Shown: positions 1 through 7,652 of the stretch, one piece after another
How positions within the stretch are numbered: the first letter of the stretch is position 1
Layout: each line of letters starts with the position of its first letter
Source: Desulforamulus putei DSM 12395
GTDB lineage: Bacteria; Bacillota; Desulfotomaculia; Desulfotomaculales; Desulfotomaculaceae
NCBI RefSeq assembly: GCF_900129195.1
Contig: NZ_FQUY01000025.1
Span: 1-34,430, forward strand
Direction of reading: 5' to 3'
Length of the DNA: 34,430 nt
Notes under the pieces: model-generated
Database searches by the model: none
Seen by the model: the letters and a program-made list of their open reading frames with translations, nothing else
Told to the model about the DNA's origin: nothing
Program-made: the position numbers and the translations under genes

Positions 1-186
1 CTGGCCGGGGCTAAACATGATGTTTTTAGTGATGTTGCGCTGGGGGCTATTGCTTCCCACTCCCGTGGCTGGCCTCGCTTGGTTAATAATTTAGCTACCC
101 ATTGCCTGTTGTGTGGTTACCAGGCCAAGAAGGAGTTGATTGACGAGGAAGTTGTTCGCCTGGCGATCCAGGAAATGGGGTTGTAG
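1..186 (+). CDS. ExeA/TniB-like AAA ATPase of an insertion element, C-terminal end (partial)
   Basis: The frame is open from the window edge to the TAG at 184-186 and gives 61 residues including GAIASHSRGWPRLVNNLA. This sensor-2/lid-like segment (SxGxPRxxNxLA) is typical of ExeA/TniB-type AAA ATPases, which act with DDE transposases in target selection. The start and the Walker motifs lie outside the window. A terminator follows at once and the element end lies 78 bp further on, so this is probably the last gene of a transposase-ATPase element. It belongs to the insertion element, not to the phage, whose own MuB is at 1281. The assignment rests only on this C-terminal motif. Confidence 0.6.
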   Translation: MAGAKHDVFSDVALGAIASHSRGWPRLVNNLATHCLLCGYQAKKELIDEEVVRLAIQEMGL

Positions 187-196
187 TTATCCCGTT

Positions 197-225
197 CGGT
201 CACACCTTTGTGTGGCCGTTTTTTT
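197..225 (+). terminator. Rho-independent terminator after the element ATPase
   Basis: CGGTCACAC (197-205) pairs with GTGTGGCCG (210-218), with one G-T pair and a CTTT loop, followed by seven T residues (219-225). It starts 11 bp after the ATPase stop and should end transcription of the insertion element before it enters the phage early operon. Confidence 0.85.
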
Positions 226-263
226 GCCATATTAGCATGATATTGTGAAAAAGGATATTACCA

Positions 264-358
264 ATAACCAAATTTATTTGCAAGATTATCATATTATGGC
301 GACATTTTATGCCATTTGTTTGTGAAAAACAGGTGCAGTTTTAATTTGCAAATTCACA
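264..358 (+). repeat. Insertion-element end, left copy (95 bp)
   Basis: These 95 bp are the exact reverse complement of 34336-34430. Identity stops at 358, where the sequence passes into transposase coding DNA (RSIGIQDEI), so 358 is the element boundary. Read from outside in, the end begins TGTGAATTTGCAAATT, and the terminal TG/CA is typical of Mu/Tn7-type DDE elements. Related AT-rich motifs (ATTTATTTGCAAG, ATTTGTTTGTGAA, AATTTGCAAATTC) recur inside and may be transposase-binding sites. The region 187-263 holds only the terminator and AT-rich spacer. Confidence 0.85.
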
Positions 359-1255
359 TTTTACCGGAGCATAGGGATTCAGGACGAAATAAACAGCCTG
401 CCGTTTCAGCCTTGGTCAAAGGCGCAGATTGAGCGGTTCTTCGGGACGATATGCTCAAGCTTCACCAAATGGATGTTCTCCTACACCGGCACTCTGACCG
501 GCTCCAAGACGGCAGCCAAAATCAAGAAGGACATCCCTAAGATGTTGGAGCGTGGGGAGCTCCTCACGATGGAAGAGTTTTACGAGCTTTGGACAAAGTG
601 GTTGAACGAAGTTTACCACAAACGTGAACACTCCGGCCTCAAGCGTCAGGGTGAGAAGTACACGGTTCCGATAGAGCTCTTCATGAAGGCTGAGGACAAG
701 TATTATAAGCCTGCTCCCCCGAAGTCATACGCTTCAATCCTGATGATGAAGGCTGAGAGGGTCACGGTTTACAACATCGGAATCAGGAAATTCGGTTACG
801 AGTACAGGGCTCAGGAGCTTTGCAACTACCACGGGGAAAAGGTTGATATCAAGTATGACCCTGAAGACGTGACAAGGCTCTACGTCTACACCAGGGAAGG
901 CAAGAAGATTTGTGAAGCGGTATCTCAGGAGCTCTTACTGATAGCTCCAAGGGTCTCCCAAAAGGCCCTTGAGGAACACAAGAAAATGCAGAATACGCAG
1001 CTTAGAAACGATAAGGAACTCCTTGAGGAGTTCAGAACGCCGTATGAGCAAAGGGGCAACGTTCCGGGTGATGTTGTCGGGGCTCTTGATTTGATGGTCA
1101 AGGGTAAGGGCGACAAGGTGGTTGCTCTCCCGCAGGACAAGCAGTTTGCCTCAGAACTCAGAGATAAAAAGAACAGGCAGAAACAAGACGCTGAAGACGA
1201 GTTCTTCAGCAGGAAGGCCCAGGATGCGCTCTCTAAGCTGAGGCAGCTTGGGTAA
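359..1255 (+). pseudogene. Mu-like phage transposase (MuA family), C-terminal fragment cut by an insertion element
   Basis: The frame is open across the element junction to TAA at 1253-1255. From about 365 it reads RSIGIQDEI, NSLPFQPWSKAQIERFFGTI and YHKREHSGL. These are the end of an rve/DDE catalytic domain, with the third acidic residue in QIERFF, followed by a Mu-transposase C-terminal barrel and a charged tail. The N-terminal DNA-binding domains and the first two catalytic aspartates are missing. An ATG at 473 could start a 260-residue product, but it lies after the catalytic glutamate and has no good ribosome site. MuA normally cuts and joins phage ends in integration and replicative transposition, so this copy cannot do so unless it is supplied in trans. 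The missing 5' part presumably lies beyond the element, upstream of the window. Confidence 0.85.
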
Positions 1256-1280
1256 AAATTAGAAAGCGAGGGATAAAGTG

Positions 1281-2252
1281 ATGGAAGCTGTAGCGACGAT
1301 TTACACGGGTGAAATGAGGTCACTGGCCCAAAGGGTCAATGAGTACCTGGCGGTAAACAAGAAGACCAAAGCGGAACTGGCAAACGAGCTGAACTATTCG
1401 AGGACAACCATATCAAGGTATTTGTCAGGCAAGTATGACAGCGACACGACGGAGCTTGAGGCAAGGCTTGAGGACTACCTCAAGAGCAAGGCCGGACAAA
1501 AAGAAGACACTCCGGCAGTAACCGAAACACCGGTTTTGAGGCTGCCGAAAAAGAGAGGGTTCTTTGAGTGCCGGGATGCGGAGAGCGTGATTGGACTTTG
1601 CAGCTCCTGCCAGGAAGACATGGGCCTCGGGATTGTGGTCGGCAAGTCGGGGTTCGGCAAGACCCACGCTCTGAAGCACTACGCTAAACTGCCCCGTGTG
1701 GCCTATGTCGAGTGTGACGATATCATGTCAAGCCGGGATTTGGTCGAGGCCATTGAGAAGGCCATCGGCATTCCTCAGACGTACGGGACGATTTGGAAAA
1801 GGGTCAACGGCATCCGGGAGTTTTTCAATGTGAATCACGGGTATTTGCTCATCATCGACGAGGCTGACAAGCTCATCAGCAAGTACACTCAGAAGAAAAT
1901 GGAAATCCTCCGGGGTATTTTTGACCAGGCCGATGTCGGGATTGTCATTGCCGGTGAGCCGAAGCTTGAAGCTCAGATAAAGAGTTATCTCACACGGTTT
2001 GCCAACAGGATTGACTTCTATGTTTCCCTGAAGGGGCTGACCCGGCAGGAAGTGGAGAAATACCTTGAGGGGTACAAGGTCGAGCCGGACGCAATGAATG
2101 AGCTGGTCTCCAGGGCCTGCAACCATCAGACGGGATGTTTCCGGCTGCTGGGGAGGACACTGGACAACGTTATCAGGATTATGAATGACACCGGTCAGGA
2201 AGTCATTACTCTCAAAATAATCAATCAGGCAAGCAAAATGATGATGCTTTAA
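1281..2252 (+). CDS. MuB-like transposition target/activator ATPase
   Basis: AAA+ ATPase that in Mu-like phages binds target DNA, recruits the transpososome and gives target immunity. An N-terminal helix-turn-helix is visible (about residues 15-50, KAELANELNYSRTTISRYLSG). The ATPase core follows, with Walker A GKSGFGKTH near 121-129 and Walker B YLLIIDEADK near 188-197. The C-terminal lid contains HQTGCFRLLGR. At 323 aa it matches the usual MuB length. GTG at 1278 and ATG at 1281 are adjacent; GAGGG at 1268-1272 favours the ATG. It directly follows the transposase remnant, the A-B order of Mu. It is intact although its partner is truncated. Confidence 0.92.
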   Translation: MEAVATIYTGEMRSLAQRVNEYLAVNKKTKAELANELNYSRTTISRYLSGKYDSDTTELEARLEDYLKSKAGQKEDTPAVTETPVLRLPKKRGFFECRDAESVIGLCSSCQEDMGLGIVVGKSGFGKTHALKHYAKLPRVAYVECDDIMSSRDLVEAIEKAIGIPQTYGTIWKRVNGIREFFNVNHGYLLIIDEADKLISKYTQKKMEILRGIFDQADVGIVIAGEPKLEAQIKSYLTRFANRIDFYVSLKGLTRQEVEKYLEGYKVEPDAMNELVSRACNHQTGCFRLLGRTLDNVIRIMNDTGQEVITLKIINQASKMMML

Positions 2253-2265
2253 GGAGGCGTGAACA

Positions 2266-2499
2266 ATGATGGGTTTAAATGAAACGGTAGCTTGTGCGGT
2301 AAACGGCCTGACAGCCGGGGTATTTAGCAAGGAAGAGGTTAAAGAGTCAATCACCGGATTTGTGAATAAGAACTACTTCAGGATTAGCGAGGAGCTTCCC
2401 GTCAGTGTATTCCAGGCACTGCATGAAGCCTTTGGAATAACCTTTGAGATACACGACGGGAAGGTCTCGGGGGTCAACGTCGAGGGAGGTTTGATGTAG
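2266..2499 (+). CDS. Small early phage protein, unknown function
   Basis: A 77-residue protein behind a strong AAGGAGG site, ending one base before the Gam start, so it is translated in the early operon. It is acidic and mixed helical (SKEEVKESITGFVNKNYF) and has no motif that I recognise. By position between B and gam it corresponds to the small accessory genes of the Mu semi-essential early region. No membrane segment or cysteine cluster is visible. Confidence 0.7.
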   Translation: MMGLNETVACAVNGLTAGVFSKEEVKESITGFVNKNYFRISEELPVSVFQALHEAFGITFEIHDGKVSGVNVEGGLM

Positions 2500-3012
2500 A
2501 TGGCAAGAAAGCGAATCAAGAATCAGCCGGTTCTCAGGAACTGGGCTGAAGTGGATGCGGCCCTCAGAGAGATAGCTGAAAAGGAAATCCAGATTGAGGA
2601 AATCGAGGGCGAAATGAACAGGCAAATAAACGGCATAAAGATATCCGCAGGGCTTGAGGCAAAGCCGCTTCAGGACAGGATTGACAAGCTGGGCAAGGAT
2701 GTCAAGGAGTTTGTCACGGAACACAAAGAGGAGCTGGACGGCAAGACAATGACTCTTAATTTTGGGAGCGTCGGCTTCCGGCTGAGTACGTCGGTCATCA
2801 TCCCCAAGGCCAAGGAGAAGGTTGCTGAAATCATCAAGAGCCTGAAAATCCGCAGGATGACGGACTGCATCAATGTTGTGGAGACGGTCAACAAGGAAGT
2901 CCTCAAGAAGTACGGTGAGGAGGAAATTATCAAGGTCGGGGCAAGGCTCAAAAAAGAGGATGTCTTTTGGTACGAGACGGCTCGGGAGAAGCTCAAGGAT
3001 ATGCATCAATAA
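2500..3012 (+). CDS. gam: Gam-like host-nuclease inhibitor, DNA-end binding protein
   Basis: Mu Gam binds double-stranded DNA ends as a Ku-like dimer and protects them from exonucleases. This 170-residue protein has the family layout. A long charged helical N-terminal half (residues 10-85, IAEKEIQIEEIEGEMNRQI) is followed by a strand region (MTLNFGSVGFRLST), then paired KIRRMTDCI and VNKEVLKK segments and a C-terminal VGARLKKEDVFWYE strand. The length is close to Mu Gam. The start abuts the preceding stop, suggesting coupled translation. Position in the early operon after the A-B pair also fits. Confidence 0.9.
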   Translation: MARKRIKNQPVLRNWAEVDAALREIAEKEIQIEEIEGEMNRQINGIKISAGLEAKPLQDRIDKLGKDVKEFVTEHKEELDGKTMTLNFGSVGFRLSTSVIIPKAKEKVAEIIKSLKIRRMTDCINVVETVNKEVLKKYGEEEIIKVGARLKKEDVFWYETAREKLKDMHQ

Positions 3013-3024
3013 GGGGGTGGCGTG

Positions 3025-3531
3025 ATGGGATACAGCAAGGGGCGGTCTTATGCCCCTACTTTTACTATTAAGACCATATGGGGGCTGGCGAAGTCGCCAG
3101 AGCTGGCTCTTGACGATGATACCCTCTACTCCATCATATACCGGGAGACCGGCAAGGACAGCATGAGGCAGCTCAGCCAGAAAGAAATCAACAAGGTTTG
3201 CCATGCCCTCTCTGCCCTGAAGGACTCGGCCAAGGGCAATGGCGGCAGCGGCAGGACTGACACCGGGGGCAATAAGCTCACCAAGGCGAAAAGACAAAAG
3301 ATATACCGGCTCACTGGTGAGCTCGGGTGGAACAACAACAACGCAAGAATCAACGGTTTTGTCAAAAAGATGTTCGGGGTTGAACGGCTTGAGTGGCTGA
3401 ACAACGAGCAGTGCAGCAAGCTCATTGAAATGCTCAAGAAAATGGTGGAAAGGGAAACTGCCAAGAAGGACGGTGATGGTGTTGAAGGAAAAGCTTCGCC
3501 GGTACACGCCGGAGCAGATAAAGGTCATTGA
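3025..3531 (+). CDS. GemA/gp16-like early regulatory protein (DUF1018)
   Basis: A 168-residue protein of the phage Mu gp16 family. Visible signatures are an N-terminal KTIWGLAKSPELALDDDTLY segment, a second block with LTKAKRQKIYRLTGELGW and a final segment with FVKKMFGVERLEWLN and KLIEMLKKMVERE. In Mu, GemA affects host gene expression and DNA supercoiling; its role here is inferred from family only. GTG at 3022 precedes ATG at 3025, and the AAGGGGGTGG ribosome site at 3011-3020 suits the ATG better. The 3' end overlaps the next gene by 56 bp. Confidence 0.85.
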   Translation: MGYSKGRSYAPTFTIKTIWGLAKSPELALDDDTLYSIIYRETGKDSMRQLSQKEINKVCHALSALKDSAKGNGGSGRTDTGGNKLTKAKRQKIYRLTGELGWNNNNARINGFVKKMFGVERLEWLNNEQCSKLIEMLKKMVERETAKKDGDGVEGKASPVHAGADKGH

Positions 3532-3847
3532 GCAGTACTGGGACACCTTGCGTTTTACCAGGAAGACGGGGCAAATAGCTGACGGCATCAAAGAGCGGGA
3601 ATATGAATACTGGGAACGGTTTGACCCGGCCCTGGTCATCGAGGCCCTGACAATCCATATCAGGAAATACCCGAATATCCGGGAGAATTATACCCGTGGA
3701 ATATTGCGGAATCTAAAAGGGGGTGCATCTCTTGGAAGTAACGGCAAAAGTATTAACCCAAAACATGGAACGGCTCAGAACACAAGCGGAACAAAGAGGG
3801 ATGAACGGGCCGAAGAAGCCTTCAGGAGAAGACTTGCGGGTCTATGA
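3476..3847 (+). CDS. DnaD-like/replisome-organizer-type small phage protein
   Basis: A 123-residue protein. I chose ATG 3476 because AAGAAGGA lies 6-13 bp upstream; longer in-frame starts lie inside gemA. The core reads YWERFDPALVIEALTIHIRK then ENYTRGILRNLK, resembling the terminal helix motif of DnaD-type phage replication proteins (YxxxIlrN). The tail is basic and low in complexity. It overlaps the following DnaC-like gene by over 100 bp in another frame, a tight pairing that suggests joint action in helicase loading. The role is inferred from this motif and from the neighbour. Confidence 0.6.
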   Translation: MVLKEKLRRYTPEQIKVIEQYWDTLRFTRKTGQIADGIKEREYEYWERFDPALVIEALTIHIRKYPNIRENYTRGILRNLKGGASLGSNGKSINPKHGTAQNTSGTKRDERAEEAFRRRLAGL

Positions 3848-4586
3848 ATGTGAGTTATGCCGGGACTCAGGCGTTATCTTCAACCTTGAGAAAAACGTTG
3901 GTTATGTGTGTAGCTGCCAGGAGCGGAAGAAGCTGAAAAGGCTTTTAAAATCCTGCAACATCAGCGACGAGTTTGTTCACAAGAATTTTGGCAACTTTAC
4001 CCTTAAAGGCATGGACAAGCGAGTGGTCAACGCTTACAGGATTGCAAAGGAGTATTCTGACGGCCTGGTGGACAGGGTTAAGCGGGGAGAAGGTCTGAGG
4101 GGTGCGCCGTGGATGGGCCTCTTGGGGACATCGGGATGCGGCAAGACTCACCTGGTCACGGCGGCAGCGTATCCGCTCATAGAGCTTGGAATGTTCCCCA
4201 TGTTCTTTAACTGGGTGCAGAGCTTTACGGAGTGGTTCGCCTACTACAATAAGCCGGAAGAGGCTTACAAAGTGGACGAAATCCGGCAACGGATTTACAA
4301 CTGTGACATCCTGATTGTGGACGATATCTGCAAGGAAAGCCAGAAAGACACCTGGATTAAAGAGTTCTACGGCATTGTTGATTACCGATACCGGAAGCAA
4401 CTGCCTATTATCTATACAAGCGAATATTTTTATCAACTGGTCGGCTTCTTATCCAAGGCCACAGCCGGAAGGCTCTTTGAAAAAACCAAAAACCCGGAAA
4501 CAGGAAAGATGTATTTAGCCAAGATGCTCTTAGCTGAGAATGAAGACCCCCTGGCCCTCGATTACCGGTTCAGGGATATCTTTTAA
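3732..4586 (+). CDS. DnaC/DnaI-like helicase-loader ATPase
   Basis: Start chosen at TTG 3732, with AAAAGGGGG at 3715-3723; downstream ATG codons lack a well-spaced site. Near the N-terminus a CELC...CSCQ set forms a likely zinc site, as in DnaI-type loaders. The AAA+ core has Walker A GTSGCGKTHL, Walker B DILIVDDICK, a sensor-1-like IIYTSEY and an arginine in ATAGRLFEKTK. Such proteins load the replicative helicase onto DNA; here the role would be loading host DnaB-type helicase during phage replication. Mu itself relies on host DnaC, so a phage-encoded loader is a Firmicute-style addition. At about 284 aa it has family length. Confidence 0.82.
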   Translation: MEVTAKVLTQNMERLRTQAEQRGMNGPKKPSGEDLRVYECELCRDSGVIFNLEKNVGYVCSCQERKKLKRLLKSCNISDEFVHKNFGNFTLKGMDKRVVNAYRIAKEYSDGLVDRVKRGEGLRGAPWMGLLGTSGCGKTHLVTAAAYPLIELGMFPMFFNWVQSFTEWFAYYNKPEEAYKVDEIRQRIYNCDILIVDDICKESQKDTWIKEFYGIVDYRYRKQLPIIYTSEYFYQLVGFLSKATAGRLFEKTKNPETGKMYLAKMLLAENEDPLALDYRFRDIF

Positions 4587-4601
4587 GAGGAGGGGATAAA
4601 A

Positions 4602-5003
4602 ATGGCAACAAAGAAAAAGCAGAAGAAGCTCACAAACAAAGAGAAACGAGCTCTCAAAGAGTTAAGGACTGAACTGAGAGAGAAAGGAATTCTCCCTCCG
4701 GTAAAGCCTAAACTCAACAGAAACAAATTCGCTATTGAAACTGTTAACGAGTTTAGAGAGAATTTTGGAGCCTTTGGCGACATTGTATATTTACTTAAAG
4801 CAATTAGCTGTATGGCTCCTGATGTGGATATGAATTTAAAGCCCAGACCCCAAATAACTCCTGAGCAGGTCGGGGTCGTAAAGGTAATGAAGCTTGCAAT
4901 GGAAATCAAGAAGTTTGAAAAAGACATTATAGCAAAAGGTGAAACGAAATATAGCGTCGGAGAGTTATACGATAAGGTTGTCGCTCCGATAGTGAATCTT
5001 TAA
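4602..5003 (+). CDS. Unknown early phage protein, basic N-terminus
   Basis: A 133-residue protein with a very good ribosome site (AAGAGGAGGGG). The first 30 residues are strongly basic and lysine-rich (MATKKKQKKLTNKEKRALKE), suggesting nucleic-acid contact. The rest is amphipathic helical, with no domain that I recognise. It is the fourth gene of the tight early operon after gemA. It could be a replication accessory or a host-takeover protein; neither is shown by the sequence. Confidence 0.65.
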   Translation: MATKKKQKKLTNKEKRALKELRTELREKGILPPVKPKLNRNKFAIETVNEFRENFGAFGDIVYLLKAISCMAPDVDMNLKPRPQITPEQVGVVKVMKLAMEIKKFEKDIIAKGETKYSVGELYDKVVAPIVNL

Positions 5004-5017
5004 GGGAGGGAATTGAG

Positions 5018-5332
5018 TTGAGCAAAAACAATAAGACGCTGAGTGATTTTAAAGTCTTTGAAGAGATGGGCTCTCTTATCAGAGAGAATCTGATATCAGA
5101 AGCAATCAGAATGAATAATACTGCTAATTTCATGGATTCTGAGGAATTTAAGAAAAAGATTAGGTGCCTGAGCAACTGGCAGATTGCCGAAATCACAAAG
5201 GATATAGGATTATGGCATATGAACAGGATGTTCAATGTCAGCTATAAAGACAGCGAGAGAGACAAGCTCAAACTAAGGGAAAGCGAAAAAATTATGGAAG
5301 AGTTAATGAGCAGGATTAAAAGGGGGCATTAA
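5018..5332 (+). CDS. Unknown early phage protein
   Basis: A 104-residue all-helical, charged protein starting at TTG 5018 behind AAGGGAGGG (5002-5010). It has no recognised domain and no membrane segment. It ends one base before the endolysin start, so the two are probably translationally coupled. Confidence 0.65.
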   Translation: MSKNNKTLSDFKVFEEMGSLIRENLISEAIRMNNTANFMDSEEFKKKIRCLSNWQIAEITKDIGLWHMNRMFNVSYKDSERDKLKLRESEKIMEELMSRIKRGH

Positions 5333-5333
5333 A

Positions 5334-6710
5334 ATGACGACAATCGAAAAAAAGCTTATAAAATACAATTTTTCAACCGGCAATGACCCGAAGTATATCG
5401 TCGTTCATGATACAGGCAATCCCGGCAAGGGTGCGGATGCTGACGCTCACTACAGGTATTTTAACGGCGGCAACCGGAATGCCTCGGCCCATTACTTTGT
5501 AGATGACCATTCAATCATCCAAACTGTGGAGGATGCAAATGCCTCCTGGCATTGCGGGGATGGCAAAGGCCAGTACGGCATCACTAACTATAACTCCATA
5601 GGGATTGAGATTTGCATCAACAGTGACGGGGATTATAACAAGGCCGTCCAAAATGCTATTGAGCTTGTCAAGTTCCTGATGAAGAAGCATAACATCCCCT
5701 TGGACAAGGTTGTAAGGCACTACGACGCAAGCCGGAAGAATTGTCCGGGGACTATGAGCTCAAACAACTGGGAGAAATGGAATTGGTTTAAGAGCCAGCT
5801 TAAAGAGGAGGCCGCTCCTGCCGCGGGGCTCTACAGGGTGAGAAAGTCTTGGGATGACGCAAAGTCTCAGGTCGGGGCCTACAAAGTCCTCGAGAACGCC
5901 AAGGCAGAATGTGACAAGAATCCAGGATACAGCGTCTTTGACGAAAAAGGAAACAAGGTCTATCCCCTTCCCTTCTCCGCTCCTGAGCAGCCGGGAGAGA
6001 CGCAGCCGGAGCAACAGCTCACTCTCATCATGGGCAAGACGGAAGCAACGGTGGCTCAGATGGTCTCCTATGCTCTGAAGAGCAATGCAAACCCTCTCCT
6101 GCCGAACTGCACAATTGAAGAGCTTGCACAGGTATTCATTGAGGAGGCAGAGGTTGAAGGCGTGAGGGCTGACGTTGCTTGGGCTCAGGCCCTGAAAGAA
6201 ACAGGGTATTTCAAATATGGCGGTATCGTCCTTCCTGAGCAGAACAATTACAGCGGCATCGGAGCCCTCAACAACAACTCAAAGGGTGAGGCAGCCGTCT
6301 TTGAAAGCCCACGGATAGGGGCAAGGGCGCAAATACAACACCTGAAAGCCTACGCAAGCACTGAGGCCCTTAAGCAGCCGTGTGTTGACCCACGGTTCCA
6401 CCTAGTCAAGAGAGGCTCTGCAAAATATGTTGAGTGGCTCGGATACGAGGACAATCCCAACGGTACGGGCTGGGCCTGGCCCGGCAAGGGATACGGTTAC
6501 AGCATCGTCGGCATCCTGAAAGGAATCCTCCAGGAACCGAAGGAAAGCAAAGAGGCAACGGATACCGGCAATGTCCCCCAGTGGCAGAAGGACGCTTTCA
6601 AGAAGCTTGTCGAGAAGAAGATTATCAACTCCCCTGAGTTTTGGGAGGGCAGGCTCGGGGAGACAATTACCATCGGTGAGGTCATGGGTATCCTGGCGAA
6701 TACGCTTTAA
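5334..6710 (+). CDS. Endolysin: N-acetylmuramoyl-L-alanine amidase plus glucosaminidase-like domain
   Basis: A peptidoglycan hydrolase of 458 aa with at least two enzyme domains. Residues about 17-145 form an Amidase_2 domain with zinc ligands H25 (YIVVHDTG), H129 (VVRHYDASR) and C137 (NCPG). Residues about 165-205 (YRVRKSWDDAKSQVGAYKV and following) look like a short SPOR-like cell-wall binding unit. Residues about 255-400 resemble a GH73 glucosaminidase, with ALKETGYFKYGG carrying the likely catalytic Glu and NNYSGIGAL. The C-terminus has a small helical repeat (WQKDAFKKLVEKKIINSPEFW). There is no signal peptide, so export would need the holin at 7207. It lies before mor, in the early or middle transcript. 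Confidence 0.88.
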   Translation: MTTIEKKLIKYNFSTGNDPKYIVVHDTGNPGKGADADAHYRYFNGGNRNASAHYFVDDHSIIQTVEDANASWHCGDGKGQYGITNYNSIGIEICINSDGDYNKAVQNAIELVKFLMKKHNIPLDKVVRHYDASRKNCPGTMSSNNWEKWNWFKSQLKEEAAPAAGLYRVRKSWDDAKSQVGAYKVLENAKAECDKNPGYSVFDEKGNKVYPLPFSAPEQPGETQPEQQLTLIMGKTEATVAQMVSYALKSNANPLLPNCTIEELAQVFIEEAEVEGVRADVAWAQALKETGYFKYGGIVLPEQNNYSGIGALNNNSKGEAAVFESPRIGARAQIQHLKAYASTEALKQPCVDPRFHLVKRGSAKYVEWLGYEDNPNGTGWAWPGKGYGYSIVGILKGILQEPKESKEATDTGNVPQWQKDAFKKLVEKKIINSPEFWEGRLGETITIGEVMGILANTL

Positions 6711-6741
6711 GCAAAACGGCTCATGAAAGGGGGTGGCCGCA

Positions 6742-7095
6742 GTGGACGGCTTAATTGATGAGCTGACACCGGAAATGATTCCTCAAGGCATCTATCGTGA
6801 TATTGTCGAAAAGATTGGAGTCGCCAATTTTATCAAGCTTGCTGAGCTCGTGGGGGGAGCGACAATCTACATACCGAAGGCAGAATCTTTCCTCCGTCCG
6901 GCAAGAGACCTCCGTATCAAGCAAGAGTTCAACGGCTACAACCATGCGGAGCTTGCAAAAAGATACAACCTGAGTGAACGTTGGATAAGGGCGATATGCG
7001 GAGAGGGTCACGCCGAAGGTCAGATAAGTTTGTTTGACTTAGATTATAGCCAGGAGGAGAATACAGAAGAAATCAAGGAATCGGCAACAGCTTAG
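6742..7095 (+). CDS. mor: Mor/C-family middle-late transcription activator
   Basis: A 117-residue DNA-binding activator. The Mor signature is clear: an N-terminal dimerisation part (IYRDIVEKIGVANFIKLAELVGG), the strand YIPKAES, then a helix-turn-helix (RIKQEFNGYNHAELAKRYNLSERWIRAI). In Mu, Mor and C recruit RNA polymerase to middle and late promoters. Only one family member is present here, so it may run the whole late block. GTG 6742 is preferred because AAAGGGGGTG at 6726-6735 covers the upstream in-frame GTG at 6733. It is the last gene before the only gap and terminator between the early and head blocks, which places its target promoter in 7096-7206. Confidence 0.9.
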   Translation: MDGLIDELTPEMIPQGIYRDIVEKIGVANFIKLAELVGGATIYIPKAESFLRPARDLRIKQEFNGYNHAELAKRYNLSERWIRAICGEGHAEGQISLFDLDYSQEENTEEIKESATA

Positions 7096-7101
7096 AAGTA
7101 A

Positions 7102-7152
7102 TTTTCAGAAGTGCTTTGAATATAAGGTACTGGAAAAGCCTGCTAACATGAT
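7102..7152 (+). promoter_or_regulatory. Candidate Mor-dependent late promoter
   Basis: Directly after mor there is an imperfect dyad, TTTTCAG (7102-7108) against CTGGAAAA (7130-7137), centred near 7119. A weak -10-like CATGAT follows at 7147-7152, and no good -35 hexamer is visible. An activator dyad centred about 40 bp upstream of the start is the arrangement known for Mor/C promoters. The predicted start near 7160 falls inside the terminator stem. This is inference from position and pattern only. Confidence 0.4.
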
Positions 7153-7189
7153 AAGTGTTAAGAACATAGTTCTTAACACTTATTTTTTT
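7152..7189 (+). terminator. Rho-independent terminator between early and late blocks
   Basis: TAAGTGTTAAGAAC (7152-7165) and GTTCTTAACACTTA (7169-7182) form a perfect 14-bp stem with a 3-nt ATA loop, followed by seven T residues (7183-7189). It separates the early operon from the late genes. The perfect dyad could also serve as an operator. Confidence 0.8.
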
Positions 7190-7206
7190 CAAAGGAGGGA
7201 GAAAGT

Positions 7207-7638
7207 GTGGAAACAATGCAGCAGCTCTTCAACCAGGTTGTTATTGACATTGCAATGGCGGCTCTTGCTTTGCTGGCGGCTTATGCCATTAATGCTCTGC
7301 ACAAGCTGACGGAAAAGGCAAAGCTTGAGACAAAGCGGCTCAAGGACGAGGAGCAAAGGAAACTCTTGATTGACGCACTGGAAGACATCGAAATCCTGAC
7401 AACAAAGACGGTGACGGAGATTGAGCAGACAACGGCGAAGGCCCTGAGAGAAGCGGTCAAAAGCGGAGTCAGGGACAGAGCGGAGCTTGAAGCGTTATCC
7501 AAGAAGGCTTTTGACGAGATTGCCGATGCGTTGAAGCCGGAGGCCAAGGCTCTGATTGAAAAGCATTTCGGGAACTTCTCAAAATATCTGACAAAAGCGA
7601 TTGAGACAAAAGTATTTGAAGTCAAGAACGGCCTGTAA
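7207..7638 (+). CDS. Phage holin, LLH-type
   Basis: A 143-residue protein starting at GTG 7207 behind AAAGGAGGGAG. One N-terminal membrane segment (about 9-30, VVIDIAMAALALLAAYAINAL) precedes a long charged coiled-coil region. The C-terminal segment (ALIEKHFGNFSKYLTKAIETKVFEVKN) matches the end of LLH-family holins. Holins open the membrane for the endolysin, whose gene lies just before mor. It is the first late gene after the terminator. Confidence 0.75.
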   Translation: METMQQLFNQVVIDIAMAALALLAAYAINALHKLTEKAKLETKRLKDEEQRKLLIDALEDIEILTTKTVTEIEQTTAKALREAVKSGVRDRAELEALSKKAFDEIADALKPEAKALIEKHFGNFSKYLTKAIETKVFEVKNGL

Positions 7639-7652
7639 GGGGATAACGACGT

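Noticed and set aside
925-1323. Long minus-strand open frame opposite the transposase
   Set aside because: It shadows a clear coding strand with MuA motifs, is Ser/Leu-rich and has no ribosome site.
2347-3639. A 430-codon minus-strand frame across gam and gemA
   Set aside because: It runs across four well-supported plus-strand genes with good ribosome sites; composition is typical of an antisense shadow.
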